Assembly (NCBI GenBank): GCA_031292055.1
Contig: JARLHV010000171.1
Coordinates: 1 to 54,674 of the forward strand
Length of the DNA stretch: 54,674 nucleotides
Source of the DNA: Desulfosporosinus sp.
Lineage (GTDB): Bacteria; Bacillota; Desulfitobacteriia; Desulfitobacteriales; Desulfitobacteriaceae
Direction: 5' to 3'
Positions 18,658 through 26,710 of this stretch are shown here, piece after piece. The notes under the pieces are model-generated. The model was not told the origin of the DNA. It was given only the letters and a program-made list of their open reading frames with translations, and searched no databases. Position numbers and translations under genes: made by a program. The stretch's first letter is position 1, and each line of letters begins with the position of its first letter.

Positions 18658-19030
18658 CAAATATCAGACTCAAAGCACCAAAAGGGATGGAAAGCAAAGA
18701 AGGTTCAAGAGTCTGAAAACTGAGCGAATCTATCCTTATGAATATCTGACTCCGAGAGCATTGAGAGCCGGAATCAGAGAATACATCGACGAATATAATA
18801 CCGAACTACCACATCAAACACATAACTACATGACGCCAGCAGAAGTCTACTTCGAGAGAAAAGTCGCTTAACTGGATCAGATCATGTAATTCTAAGATCT
18901 ACTTCGCTAACGAACTACCCATCAAATAACGGTCGGTTCCACAATATGCTGTTGTCAGCACAACCTAATTGGGATTATATGGTTCACTAACAAGCTGAAA
19001 ATCTTTGTCTTGACAGAGGGGACATAGTAA
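18650..19030 (+). mobile_element. IS3-family transposase remnant with possible element end
   Basis: Residues encoded at about 18696-18871 (FKSLKTERIYPYEYLTPRA, then IREYIDEYNTELPHQ and YMTPAEVYFE) match the C-terminal end of the DDE integrase core of IS3-group OrfB proteins. Everything upstream of the catalytic Glu region is missing. About 120 bp further on, CTTTGTCTTGACAGAGGGGA (around 18999-19022) resembles a terminal inverted repeat of IS3-type elements. No left end or direct repeat could be found, so this is a dead fragment that may have cut off the Fic gene. Confidence 0.7.
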
Positions 19031-19059
19031 AAATATACGTTAAGACATATTATGGAAGT

Positions 19060-19100
19060 AAAAGCCGATTTTTCCTTACTCTAAGGAAAAACCGGCTTTT
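19060..19100. terminator. Hairpin terminator of the coiled-coil gene
   Basis: An 18-bp arm pair (19060-19077 with 19083-19100, one mismatch) and a 5-nt loop with A/T-rich flanks on both sides. It lies 17 bp beyond the stop of the minus-strand gene at 19117 and can act in both directions. Confidence 0.85.
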
Positions 19101-19116
19101 ATCTTGCATCTTTTTA

Positions 19117-20052
19117 TCAAGTTTGTAAAGTATCGTCCTGTTTTAGTCGCGCCAGTTCCAGTGCGAAAATTTTCTCCGTTAATTCTTGAGTTTTAGTTCT
19201 TAAAGCGTCATTTTTAGCCAAAAGATCCTCAATTTTATGTCCGTACTCATCTTTAAGTTTCTGTGTCGTTTCTAAAATTCGGCGTTCAGACTCAAGGAGC
19301 GTCTTATCCACTTCCAGCTTATGAACTTCATTAAGCTGCTGAATGTCTTTGTCATAGGTGACCTTCAGTGCTTGTATTTGCTTGCGAGCAGCTTCTTCCC
19401 CTTCCTTTTGATGTTGCTCAAGGTTGGCTATAGTCTGTCGGGATGTCTCCAATTCTGAATGGAGAAGGGTATTAGTTTGTTGGTAGGAATGAGTTTTGGC
19501 TTGGAGGTCTGTGATCTCCGCCTTTAAGGGCTCCACAGCCACAGCTTTTAACCCAAGTTCTTCTATCTTTTGACTTAGTAAATCTACCGTCATTCGATTC
19601 CCTCGATTGCTCTCCTCCAATTCCAGATTACGTCCGGTGATATCTTTAAGCTGGGTTTCGGTTTCTGAGTGAGTAGTTACTAGTTTTTCTATCTCCTTGG
19701 CCAGATTGATATTTTTCTTCTGGAGGTCTTCCTGAGTAGCTTTATGTTGCGCCTTTAAAGCATCTAAGCGTTCTAGATAGTCTTTTTTTAGATCTTGCAC
19801 TTTTTGCAAGGATCCTAGAAAGATGTTTTCTGCTCTGTTTAGATGATACCGGATTTGCTGCATATCATCACTGCGATCAATCTCACTTCCAGCCTCAAGT
19901 TCAGAGTAATATCGGGTCACCATGGCAGCAAATAAATCCTTATGATTCAATCCTGTCTTCTTGGTTAGCTCTTGAATCCTCTCGGTAACATCTTTGGTCG
20001 TTTTGACGGAATAAGAGTCAGGTTTTATGACCACATTTATTTCTTCGCTCAT
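19117..20052 (-). CDS. RHH-like DNA-binding protein with long coiled coil
   Basis: A 311-aa protein of no family I can name with confidence. Residues 10-50 (YSVKTTKDVTERIQELTKKT, then GLNHKDLFAAMVTRYY) fit a ribbon-helix-helix DNA-binding fold. From about residue 75 to the end it is one long, charged, heptad-patterned coiled coil. That layout recalls plasmid KfrA-type proteins, which bind operators and form filaments, but the N-terminal sequence is not obviously KfrA. The upstream region holds several GGTATA/TATACC inverted half-sites, consistent with autoregulation. It is divergent from a tyrosine recombinase gene. A role in DNA organisation or recombination-site control is an inference. Confidence 0.75.
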   Translation of the reverse strand: MSEEINVVIKPDSYSVKTTKDVTERIQELTKKTGLNHKDLFAAMVTRYYSELEAGSEIDRSDDMQQIRYHLNRAENIFLGSLQKVQDLKKDYLERLDALKAQHKATQEDLQKKNINLAKEIEKLVTTHSETETQLKDITGRNLELEESNRGNRMTVDLLSQKIEELGLKAVAVEPLKAEITDLQAKTHSYQQTNTLLHSELETSRQTIANLEQHQKEGEEAARKQIQALKVTYDKDIQQLNEVHKLEVDKTLLESERRILETTQKLKDEYGHKIEDLLAKNDALRTKTQELTEKIFALELARLKQDDTLQT

Positions 20053-20115
20053 TTTTCAGCACTCCTTAATATACTAATGGTACACCTAAACATATTAACT
20101 TGTAAATACATTCTG

Positions 20116-20161
20116 GGTATACAAGAATACTTATAGTATACCATTGGGCTAAAATGGTATA
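20116..20161. promoter_or_regulatory. Candidate operator cluster for the RHH/coiled-coil protein
   Basis: GGTATAC at 20116-20122 is inverted against GTATACC at 20136-20142. TATACCATT at 20137-20145 is inverted against AATGGTATA at 20153-20161 with a 7-bp spacer. A further half-site, CTAATGGTAC, lies at 20074-20083 beside the ribosome site. Clustered inverted half-sites directly upstream of an RHH gene suggest autoregulatory binding. Confidence 0.5.
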
Positions 20162-20226
20162 AACACATAGTTGCAAAGAATAATCTTGAGATAAAAATGA
20201 TAGATTTCGCTCTATATTAGCCTCTA

Positions 20227-20269
20227 TTTAGCGAATGTTACACAAGGGTATTGTGTAACATTCGCTAAA
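20227..20269. repeat. Perfect 19-bp inverted repeat between RHH gene and recombinase
   Basis: The arms 20227-20245 and 20251-20269 are perfect inverted copies (TTTAGCGAATGTTACACAA and its complement) with a 5-bp centre GGGTA. No T-run follows, so it is not an ordinary terminator. Its place between two divergent DNA-binding genes, one a tyrosine recombinase, makes a recombinase core site or operator plausible. The rest of the 402-bp gap holds the operator cluster and the recombinase promoter. Confidence 0.8.
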
Positions 20270-20338
20270 AGGGCTGAAACTCAAGCGCACCTAAGGTTTG
20301 AGGGCTTTTTCTCTGCCGACAAAATTTTACGATATTTC

Positions 20339-20382
20339 TTCAATGTGTCACAATTAAATGTTATACTACCTTATGACACATT
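20339..20382 (+). promoter_or_regulatory. Candidate promoter and dyad operator of the recombinase gene
   Basis: TTCAAT at 20339-20344 and TATACT at 20362-20367 have 17-bp spacing. Inverted 9-bp arms AATGTGTCA (20342-20350) and TGACACATT (20374-20382) bracket the -10 region, which suggests repression by a dimeric regulator. Confidence 0.5.
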
Positions 20383-20454
20383 AGAGAATAATAGTGTTTT
20401 CAGTACGGATTGAACACGAATTTGCCTGCGTTGATTTACTGAAAAGAGGGAGAA

Positions 20455-21024
20455 GTGCGTTGGATGGAATTTGTCGAACCCATACGTGATCGAAAGAAGA
20501 TTGAAGCGATGAAAAAGGTCCTAAGAGGATGTAACTTAAGGGATTATGTGCTTTTTATTCTAGGGATCAATTCCGGGCTCAGAGTTAGCGATCTCCTAAA
20601 ACTCAAGACCTCTGACGTCTTGGATGAAAAGGGGAAAGTTAGAGATCGAATTACCGTTCGCGAGAAGAAAACAGGAAAAACTAAGACGTTTCCGTTTAGT
20701 GATACTGTGATCAAAGCGCTGAAGGAATATCTCGTGGATACTCTTCCTGAAATGGCCTTATTTCCTTCACGCAAAGGGGGCGAGCCAATCACCCGACAAC
20801 AAGCTTATCGCATCATTAATGATGCGGCGAAAACAGTCGGGATCATGGAAAAAATTGGTACCCATACATTGCGGAAAACCTTTGGCTACCACGCTTACAT
20901 CGCTGGGGTAGATGTGACCCGCATTCAGTCTTTGCTCAATCACTCTTCACCGAAAGAGACCCTGCGCTACATAGGAATCACTCAAGATGAGTTGGATGAT
21001 GTCTATTTGAATCTAAATCTCTAA
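20455..21024 (+). CDS. Minimal tyrosine recombinase (integrase catalytic domain only)
   Basis: A 189-aa phage-integrase-family recombinase with an apparently complete active site: Arg in NSGLRVSDLL, a beta-hairpin Lys in VREKKTGKTKTFP, HTLRK with its His and Arg, a second His in LLNHSS, and the nucleophilic Tyr in TLRYIGI. The N-terminal SAM-like core-binding domain of XerC/D-type enzymes (about 100 residues) is absent, as in a group of short firmicute recombinases. The start is the GTG at 20455 (AGAGGG with 4-nt spacing) or the ATG at 20464. The adjacent perfect inverted repeat at 20227-20269 is a candidate target. No prophage or transposon genes flank it. Confidence 0.88.
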   Translation: MRWMEFVEPIRDRKKIEAMKKVLRGCNLRDYVLFILGINSGLRVSDLLKLKTSDVLDEKGKVRDRITVREKKTGKTKTFPFSDTVIKALKEYLVDTLPEMALFPSRKGGEPITRQQAYRIINDAAKTVGIMEKIGTHTLRKTFGYHAYIAGVDVTRIQSLLNHSSPKETLRYIGITQDELDDVYLNLNL

Positions 21025-21100
21025 ATCTCTAAATTTCAGATAATTATAAGAACAAGGACGAGCAGCTAAGTAAATAAAAATGAGGAAGAGGTACAAATCT

Positions 21101-22300
21101 ATGAACTGCAATTTTGATCAGATAACCAATCGCCGCCAAACTGGATCAGTGAAGTGGGATTTTAATCAACGAACGTTTGGTCGAGAAGACGTTTTGCCAC
21201 TGTGGGTCGCTGATATGGACTTTCAAGCTCCAGAAGCCGTGATAGAGGCACTTGTAAACCGTGCTCAACATGGAATCTATGGTTATTCAAATGGTATGGA
21301 GAGTTATTATAAGGCAATTATTGACTGGATGCAGGAACGTTATGGCTGGGAGATCCAACGGGACTGGATTGCGTTCAGCCCTGGAGTTGTTCCTGCTCTA
21401 AATGAATTGGTACGGAGTTTGACTGAGCCTAAGGATAAGATCCTGATTCAGTCTCCGGTTTATCCGCCGTTCTTTCTGGCGATACAGAATCATGGCCGTG
21501 AGGTTGTTAACAGTGAACTCACATTGAAAAACGGTCGATATACTATGGATTTTGCAGATTTAGAAGAGAAATTTGCAAGCGGCGTTAAAATGATGATTCT
21601 TTGCAACCCGCACAATCCGGTTGGAAGGGTATGGGAACGAGAAGAACTCGAACGTTTAGGGCAACTCTGTCTGGCTCATAATGTCTTAGTCGTCTCTGAC
21701 GAAATTCACGGTGATCTTATTTATGAGGGTTATCATCATATTCCTTTTGCTACTCTTTCCCCGGAGTTGGCAGCTCAATCAATTATTTGTACAGCTCCTA
21801 GTAAGACGTTCAACTTAGCTGGCTTACAAACTTCTAATTTGATCATTCCCAATGCTAAGATTCGTCAGGCGTTTCAAGCGTCTTTTAACTTGACGGGCAT
21901 TCATAATCCCAACCTGTTTGGAATTACGGCCCTGGAAGCAGCCTACCGCTATGGCAGGGACTGGCTGGATCAGTTAATGCACTATTTAAAGGGAAATGTC
22001 GAATTTCTGATGTCATTTCTCGACCAGGAGCTACCACAAATTCAGGCCATTCAACCTGAAGGAACCTATTTGGTCTGGCTTGATTTTCGGTCCTTAGGAA
22101 TGGAATCGAAAGCCTTACAAAAATTCTTGATACACAAGGCGGGTGTAGGCTTAAATGCCGGCTATCTGTTTGGACCCGGAGGAGAGGGCTTTGCACGCCT
22201 TAATTTAGGTTGCCCCCGTTCGACTCTGGCAGAAGGGTTGCAGCGGATTAAGACTGCTGTCAAGGGATTAGATGACTGCGCCAAAACATCTTCTAAATAA
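21101..22300 (+). CDS. MalY/PatB-family PLP-dependent C-S lyase / aminotransferase
   Basis: A 399-aa fold-type I PLP enzyme of the MalY/PatB group, which cleaves cystathionine or similar thioethers to a thiol, pyruvate and ammonia. It shows the family hallmarks LPLWVADMDF near the N-terminus, YGYS, CNPHNPVGRVW, SDEIHGDL and the Schiff-base lysine K235 in APSKTFNLAGL. The start at 21101 follows GAGGAAGAGG at 21082-21091; an ATG at 21080 is in frame but less well placed. It stands alone, 56 bp after the recombinase stop codon. Its substrate (methionine biosynthesis or sulfur salvage) cannot be told from sequence. Confidence 0.9.
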   Translation: MNCNFDQITNRRQTGSVKWDFNQRTFGREDVLPLWVADMDFQAPEAVIEALVNRAQHGIYGYSNGMESYYKAIIDWMQERYGWEIQRDWIAFSPGVVPALNELVRSLTEPKDKILIQSPVYPPFFLAIQNHGREVVNSELTLKNGRYTMDFADLEEKFASGVKMMILCNPHNPVGRVWEREELERLGQLCLAHNVLVVSDEIHGDLIYEGYHHIPFATLSPELAAQSIICTAPSKTFNLAGLQTSNLIIPNAKIRQAFQASFNLTGIHNPNLFGITALEAAYRYGRDWLDQLMHYLKGNVEFLMSFLDQELPQIQAIQPEGTYLVWLDFRSLGMESKALQKFLIHKAGVGLNAGYLFGPGGEGFARLNLGCPRSTLAEGLQRIKTAVKGLDDCAKTSSK

Positions 22301-22390
22301 GGGGTCTAGCCAATATTTTAGCGAAATATACGCTAGTGAACTCGCTTACGCTAAAGCTGAACATCGAGACTTCGGCAGGGGAGTCTACCC

Positions 22391-22434
22391 CCACTGAAGT
22401 GGAAAAAAGAACACCCACTTGAAGAAGTGGGTGT
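22391..22434. repeat. Two adjacent ACT-GA-AGT / ACTT-GAAG hairpins
   Basis: CCACT-GA-AGTGG at 22391-22402 is followed by a perfect 10-bp stem, ACACCCACTT / AAGTGGGTGT (22411-22434), with a GAAG loop. A weaker AGACT/AGTCT pair lies just upstream. They may terminate the MalY-type gene, but the tips belong to the same CT-GA-AG family as the hairpins at 92-108 and 54544-54674. Confidence 0.65.
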
Positions 22435-22517
22435 CTCGGAAAGATAAAATACATACGGTTTAATCGTTCTATCCTACTTTTAAGCACCCTGGATAAAAAT
22501 ACAAAATAATTGCATAA

Positions 22518-22964
22518 AAGAGTGCAAGACAGACAGGAGATATAGTATTTCTACTTGTAAATAGCGAGGATGCTGTACAGCCGCAATTTAAAGACGATCC
22601 ATGGAAACACCTATTGAATCGAGATCAATGGACGAGGCCAGATGGGGCAACAAATGAACAGGTGCATCTAATGATTGAATGCATGGAAAACTGGTTTCTA
22701 GCTGATCCGGTAACACTCCAGAATTTTTTTGGGCAAAAATTTCAAGCCCGTTCTCTGCCGAGTAATCCAAACATTGAAGCGATAACAAAGCCAGATGTTC
22801 TAAACGGTCTTGAGAGGGCAAGTATTCAAACACAGAAAGGTAAATATGGCAAGGGTGCTCATTCTTTTAAAATACTAGAGTTAATAGACCCCAACAAGGT
22901 TATAGCTGCCTCGCTGTCAGCACAGCGCTTAATTGATGAATTAAGCAAGGTTCTAAAAACGTGA
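22518..22964 (+). pseudogene. DUF4276-family (Toprim-like) gene, 5'-truncated
   Basis: An open frame of about 148 codons without a start. It enters after a stop at 22515-22517 as KSARQTGDIVFLLVNSED and continues VHLMIECMENWFLADP, IPAKADVL-like KPDVLNGLERA, KGAHSFKILELIDP and AQRLIDEL. These match the middle and end of DUF4276 proteins, Toprim-like partners of ABC-type ATPases in defence loci. About 60 N-terminal residues, with the first acidic catalytic motif, are missing, and no partner ATPase is present. The TTG at 22614 gives only a 116-aa piece. Probably a remnant of a lost defence system. Confidence 0.75.
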
Positions 22965-22992
22965 TATACTCCGAATTTAGTGTCATAAGAGC

Positions 22993-23181
22993 TCACCGTT
23001 TAAACGCTTTTATCACTAGCTTTAGTACGACATAAAGCGTTCCCTCTTTAATCTCGAAAGTATCTTTACTGATATTTCGAACTCGTTTTGCGATTTCATA
23101 GCCGTATAAATCCTCGTTTTTCAATAAGCTCAGTAGGATACTTTCTACATAGCCTTTTATAGCCTCTTTATCTATATCCAT
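22993..23181 (-). pseudogene. PadR-family regulator, truncated after the HTH
   Basis: The first about 50 residues are a good PadR winged-helix start (IKGYVESILLSLLKNEDLYG, YEIAKRVRNISKDTFEIKEG, TLYVVLK). Then the frame diverges (LVIKAFKR) and stops after 62 residues, whereas PadR proteins run to at least 105. The recognition helix is present but the wing and dimerisation helix are lost. The ATG at 23181 has GGGAGGT in front, better than the upstream ATG at 23211. A striking perfect inverted repeat lies immediately upstream. Likely a decayed regulator. Confidence 0.75.
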
Positions 23182-23195
23182 ATGGCATACCTCCC

Positions 23196-23256
23196 AATTA
23201 GTAACATACAACGAACTACTCTATTGTGTAAAGTAGTTCGTTGTATGTTACTAATT
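23196..23256. promoter_or_regulatory. Perfect 25-bp inverted repeat, probable PadR operator
   Basis: The arms 23196-23220 and 23232-23256 are exact inverted copies around an 11-bp centre. The left arm ends beside the padR ribosome site. Each arm contains TAGTAACATACAACGAACTA, itself weakly dyadic (TAGT...ACTA), so the structure may be two inverted PadR-binding sites. Confidence 0.7.
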
Positions 23257-23425
23257 CTGTGTTTTTAAATATTTCATAGTTCAACACACATGAATCTACG
23301 AGTTTAAAAATGGCAAGAGCACCAGTGCAGGTGTTCTTACCATAATCGTCATTATCGGGCGCAAAAAAATAAAGGGAAATTATGTATTGATGGCGAATAG
23401 GGAAATTAGAACTTCTTAACCAAAT

Positions 23426-23530
23426 ATATCAAACGGGCAAACTAGCTTAAAGGCTAGGGCGCAAAGTCAGGGCTAAGGTTACTGAAAAGTTACTATGACC
23501 ATTCGACTGCCAAATTGCTGACAGTCTTTT
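23426..23530 (+). promoter_or_regulatory. c-di-GMP-I (GEMM) riboswitch with terminator
   Basis: The stretch holds the GEMM-I signature: GGGCAAA, a short hairpin CTAGC-TTAAA-GGCTAG, the invariant GGCGCAAAGTC and GGGCTAAGG, a variable stem-loop, and a closing segment ending GACTGCC. GACTG/CAGTC (23505-23526) followed by a T-run overlaps the 3' edge of the aptamer and is a candidate expression-platform terminator, although the stem is short. It lies 180 bp upstream of the surface-protein gene at 23710. Nothing else was recognised in the 453-bp gap. Confidence 0.85.
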
Positions 23531-23709
23531 TAATCTTCTACTAGCTTGGCGTATGCCGAAAGGCTATCAAACAAGTGACAACGATAACTACCGATAGGTC
23601 TAGACCCATTATAGTCAAGTACAGCTATGTCATTAAGTGAGTGAAGGGGGAAGGGGCCACACAGTTCCGATCATGTGCTTATATGAAAATCTGAAAGGAG
23701 AGGGTTATC

Positions 23710-25725
23710 ATGAGAGTGCTTAAAATTAGCAAAGCAAGTACATTTCTGATTGGTCTAATGATGATGACTATTTTATTGTGTTGTAGTAGTCAAGTACAAG
23801 CAGACCAGGACGGGGATTTTACTTACACTGTAACAAATAACCAAGCCCAAATTACGAGCTACACTGGGGCTGGTGGAGTTGTTACAACACCTAATACTTT
23901 AGGTGGATATCCTGTTACAAGTATTGGCGCCACGGCTTTCAGAGGTTGCACTGGCCTAACAAGTATTAGTATTTCACAAGGAGTAACAAGTATCGGCGGC
24001 GAGGCGTCGGCTCATGGATTTGCATCATTCGGGGCTTTTCAAAGTTGCACAGGGTTAACTAGTATTAGCATTCCGCAAGGAGTAACAAGTATCGGTGCCA
24101 GTGTTTTTGGAGATTGCACGGGCTTAACTAGTATCAGTATTCCGCAGGGAGTCACAAATATCGGCGACGCGGCATTTTCAGGTTGCACTGGCTTAACAAC
24201 AATTAGCATTCCGCAAGGAGTAACAAGTATCGGCAATGCAGCTTTTTACGGTTGCATAGGTCTAGCTAGTATTACATTTAACTCGGCAACAACAATATAT
24301 GATGATCCAACCACAATTCCAGCAACAACAACGATTATAGGATATGACCCATCTACCGCAAAAGATTACGCCTCAAAATATAATAGAATGTTCGAAGATA
24401 TAGGCGGCTCAACAAAAACCCTGCAAAGTATAGCCATAACAACCCCTGCCACCAAACTAATCTATAACATCGGCGACAAACTGGATATAACTGAATTGAT
24501 AGTGACCGGTACTTACAGCGATGGTAGCACTAAAGTAGAGCCTATAACTGCTGCTTATGTAACGGGTTTCAACAGTGCCATAACTGCAACAAACCAGGTT
24601 CTTACTATCACGATAAGTGGTCAGACTGTCGCTTACAAAGTGCAAATTGTAGCCGCACCAACAACGGCGAATGGAGACATCGAAGATACGAAAACCGGTA
24701 CTATCTATCAAGAAGCGGATTATAGGTCAAATACTAAAACGTTTGACACTATGATTAATCAAATTATTGGAGAAGACACTCCCAACCAATTTACCTATGC
24801 ATATGGAGGTAATAAGTTCAATTTTGATGATTATAATGCTGCCGTAACTCAGTTAATTGCGACAGGTGAAACACCTACACAAGCGAAAGCGGATGTTTCA
24901 GAAGCTATGCTGATAGCGCTCAGCCTTCCGAGTGCAACCTTGGAAGTTGGAGAGTTAGGAGCCCCGTACACTGCCAGTATCAGCGCCACGGGAGGAACAC
25001 CTCCTTATAGTTATGTTGCAAGCGGCCTGCCCGCAGGTTTAACGATGGGATCAAACGGAACTATTAGCGGCATACCGAAAACAAGGGGGACCACGAGCTT
25101 CACTGTAAATGTAACTGATAATGCAACACCGACAGCCAGAACCGTGAGCAAGACCTTTTGGTTAACTGTTGAGATTTTTGTTAAAGAGCCAGTGATCTAT
25201 CTATATCCGACTACGGAACAACAAATATCTGTAAAACTCAACTTCAACGGGAAATTTACCTCTACTTTTCCAGAATATAAGGATGACTGGAAAGTAGTTG
25301 CACATCCTGATGGGACATTGTTAAATTTACGCGATAATAAGGAGTACCCTTATTTGATTTGGGAAGGAATACTGGATAATAATAGTTGGGATATGGCAAA
25401 GGGATTTGTGGTAGCTGGCAAAGATACGAAAGATTTCCTCCAAGATAAGCTTTCCTTAATGGGTCTTACCCCGAAGGAATACAACGATTTCATAGTCTAC
25501 TGGCTACCTAAGATGCAGGACAATAAATATAACTTGATTACTTTTGCAAACGAGGAGTATAAACAGAGGGTACTATTATCAATAGAACCTAATCCAGACT
25601 CCGTACTTCGGGTGTTTATGGTTTATAAACCGATAACTGAAAAGATCGATATCCCTTCGCAACAATTGATGACTTTTAATAGAACTGGTTTTAGTGTAGT
25701 AGAGTGGGGCGGTACAGAGATTTGA
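23710..25725 (+). CDS. Secreted BspA-type leucine-rich-repeat / Ig-like surface protein
   Basis: A 671-aa exported protein. A signal peptide (about 31 residues, ending QVQA) is followed by four to five LRR_5 repeats of about 23 residues (GCTGLTSISIPQGVTSIG) to about residue 195. An Ig-like domain follows (KLDITELIVTGTYSDGSTK), then an unclassified linker (300-410). A putative-Ig module (GAPYTASISATGGTPPY, LPAGLTM, ISGIP) spans about 410-490. The C-terminal 170 residues begin EPVIYLYPTTEQQISVKLNF and end FSVVEWGGTEI, a module I recognise from other clostridial surface proteins but cannot name. No LPXTG or CWB2 anchor is seen. The c-di-GMP riboswitch upstream suggests an adhesin tied to the motile/sessile switch. 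Confidence 0.88.
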   Translation: MRVLKISKASTFLIGLMMMTILLCCSSQVQADQDGDFTYTVTNNQAQITSYTGAGGVVTTPNTLGGYPVTSIGATAFRGCTGLTSISISQGVTSIGGEASAHGFASFGAFQSCTGLTSISIPQGVTSIGASVFGDCTGLTSISIPQGVTNIGDAAFSGCTGLTTISIPQGVTSIGNAAFYGCIGLASITFNSATTIYDDPTTIPATTTIIGYDPSTAKDYASKYNRMFEDIGGSTKTLQSIAITTPATKLIYNIGDKLDITELIVTGTYSDGSTKVEPITAAYVTGFNSAITATNQVLTITISGQTVAYKVQIVAAPTTANGDIEDTKTGTIYQEADYRSNTKTFDTMINQIIGEDTPNQFTYAYGGNKFNFDDYNAAVTQLIATGETPTQAKADVSEAMLIALSLPSATLEVGELGAPYTASISATGGTPPYSYVASGLPAGLTMGSNGTISGIPKTRGTTSFTVNVTDNATPTARTVSKTFWLTVEIFVKEPVIYLYPTTEQQISVKLNFNGKFTSTFPEYKDDWKVVAHPDGTLLNLRDNKEYPYLIWEGILDNNSWDMAKGFVVAGKDTKDFLQDKLSLMGLTPKEYNDFIVYWLPKMQDNKYNLITFANEEYKQRVLLSIEPNPDSVLRVFMVYKPITEKIDIPSQQLMTFNRTGFSVVEWGGTEI

Positions 25726-25845
25726 TAGTATTGATGCCTTGCTTTGCGTTATGTTCCGTCAGATAATTACTAGAGATTTTTATGGAGCACCAGCGTTCTT
25801 ATTGATAGGATGCTGGTGCCTATTCAGTGGAACATGGGCAGTAAC

Positions 25846-26055
25846 TTAACGGTTTTTACGATTCTCTAAAACATTCTCAGCAAGATCGGGAGAAAATAAC
25901 TCAATATTGCTACAATGAAGGCAAGTAATCACGCTTACTCTAATCTCTGAATTTTTGTCCAGTGGGTATGAGCATAAAGTGAATTTACCGAATGTTTCTA
26001 CAAAATGGTTTTCAGTTCCACAATGAGAACACTTCATAAGTTTAAAGTTTTCCAT
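25846..26055 (-). CDS. Small zinc-ribbon protein
   Basis: A 69-aa protein with two CxxC pairs (CSHCG near residue 9 and CLHCS near residue 45), the spacing of a zinc ribbon. It is probably a nucleic-acid-binding or metal-binding accessory protein; no further function can be read. It runs convergent to the surface-protein gene. GAAAGGAAG lies upstream of the ATG. Confidence 0.7.
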   Translation of the reverse strand: MENFKLMKCSHCGTENHFVETFGKFTLCSYPLDKNSEIRVSVITCLHCSNIELFSPDLAENVLENRKNR

Positions 26056-26439
26056 AATATAACTTCCTTTCGTGAAAAATCCATTGATTAATATATCATT
26101 TCGACACGAAAGAGGAAAACCCTGTAAATATTTACATCACACAATGACATATGTTGCAGGTGAGTTATTAAGTATCTTAGAGGAAGCTGAACTAACGATA
26201 GATGAGCTAATTGAGTTGCTATAGAGAAAAAGATGACATCGTCGTCATGCCACATTAGAGGAGAGGAGATGAGTTGAATGGGGAAAGTTATTGCCATTGG
26301 TTTGAGAAAAGGCAAACCCTAAAAGGCGCTTCTAAAACAAGTCAAGTAACGCTTGAAGCATCTAAATCTAAGTCGGGAACCATCAAAAAAAAGTCCTTGT
26401 AATCTTACGCTATTTGCATTAAACTGTTATCAGCTTAAT
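26056..26439. other. Intergenic stretch with short possible gene remnants
   Basis: No full gene. ATGACATATG near 26144 opens a 26-codon frame rich in Glu/Leu (GELLSILEEAELTIDELIEL) without a ribosome site. Near 26278, GAGGAGATGAG precedes ATGGGGAAAGTT, a 14-codon frame MGKVIAIGLRKGKP that looks like the first residues of a MOSC-domain protein and then stops. Both may be gene debris. Confidence 0.35.
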
Positions 26440-26600
26440 AGTCATTGTTACTGGTGCCCTGCTAAGGGAGAATAGGGAACTGGGTGAGAATCCCGGACGG
26501 ACCCACCACTGTAAAGAAGAGACTGATGCATCGCCACTGGGAAACCGGGAAGGCGCATCAAGTTGATGACTCTAAGTCAGGAGACCTGCCTGTAACGTAA
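26440..26600 (+). promoter_or_regulatory. Cobalamin (B12) riboswitch
   Basis: A complete cobalamin element. It opens with GGTGCC, contains GGGAA...GGTGAGAATCCCGGACGG and CCACTGTAA, then the B12-box core GCCACTGGGAAACCGGGAAG near 26533-26552, and closes with AAGTCAGGAGACCTGCC. It precedes the cblS operon, which is classic B12-repressed salvage. No clear terminator follows, so control may be at translation or by sequestering the leader-ORF ribosome site. Confidence 0.95.
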
Positions 26601-26660
26601 GTAAGTCATGAATTAAGGTAAAGTTCATGGTCGATTTTCTTGTCACTTAGTGAGGAGGAA

Positions 26661-26690
26661 ATGGACTATGAACTTTTTAATTTGTCTTAA
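26661..26690 (+). CDS. Nine-codon leader ORF ahead of cblS
   Basis: GAGGAGG at 26652-26658 is followed by an ATG at 26661 that opens MDYELFNLS, ending with TAA at 26688-26690. The last A of the stop begins an in-frame ATG of the cblS frame (TAATG). A near-perfect ribosome site on so short a frame, between the riboswitch and the first structural gene, suggests a leader peptide or coupling device. Translation is not proven. Confidence 0.4.
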   Translation: MDYELFNLS

Positions 26691-26710
26691 TGCTGAAAGG
26701 AGGTGAAATG

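Noticed and set aside
20281..20312. Possible terminator ending GGGCTTTTT before the recombinase promoter
   Set aside because: Only a 5-bp stem (CTCAA/TTGAG) can form, so support is too weak.
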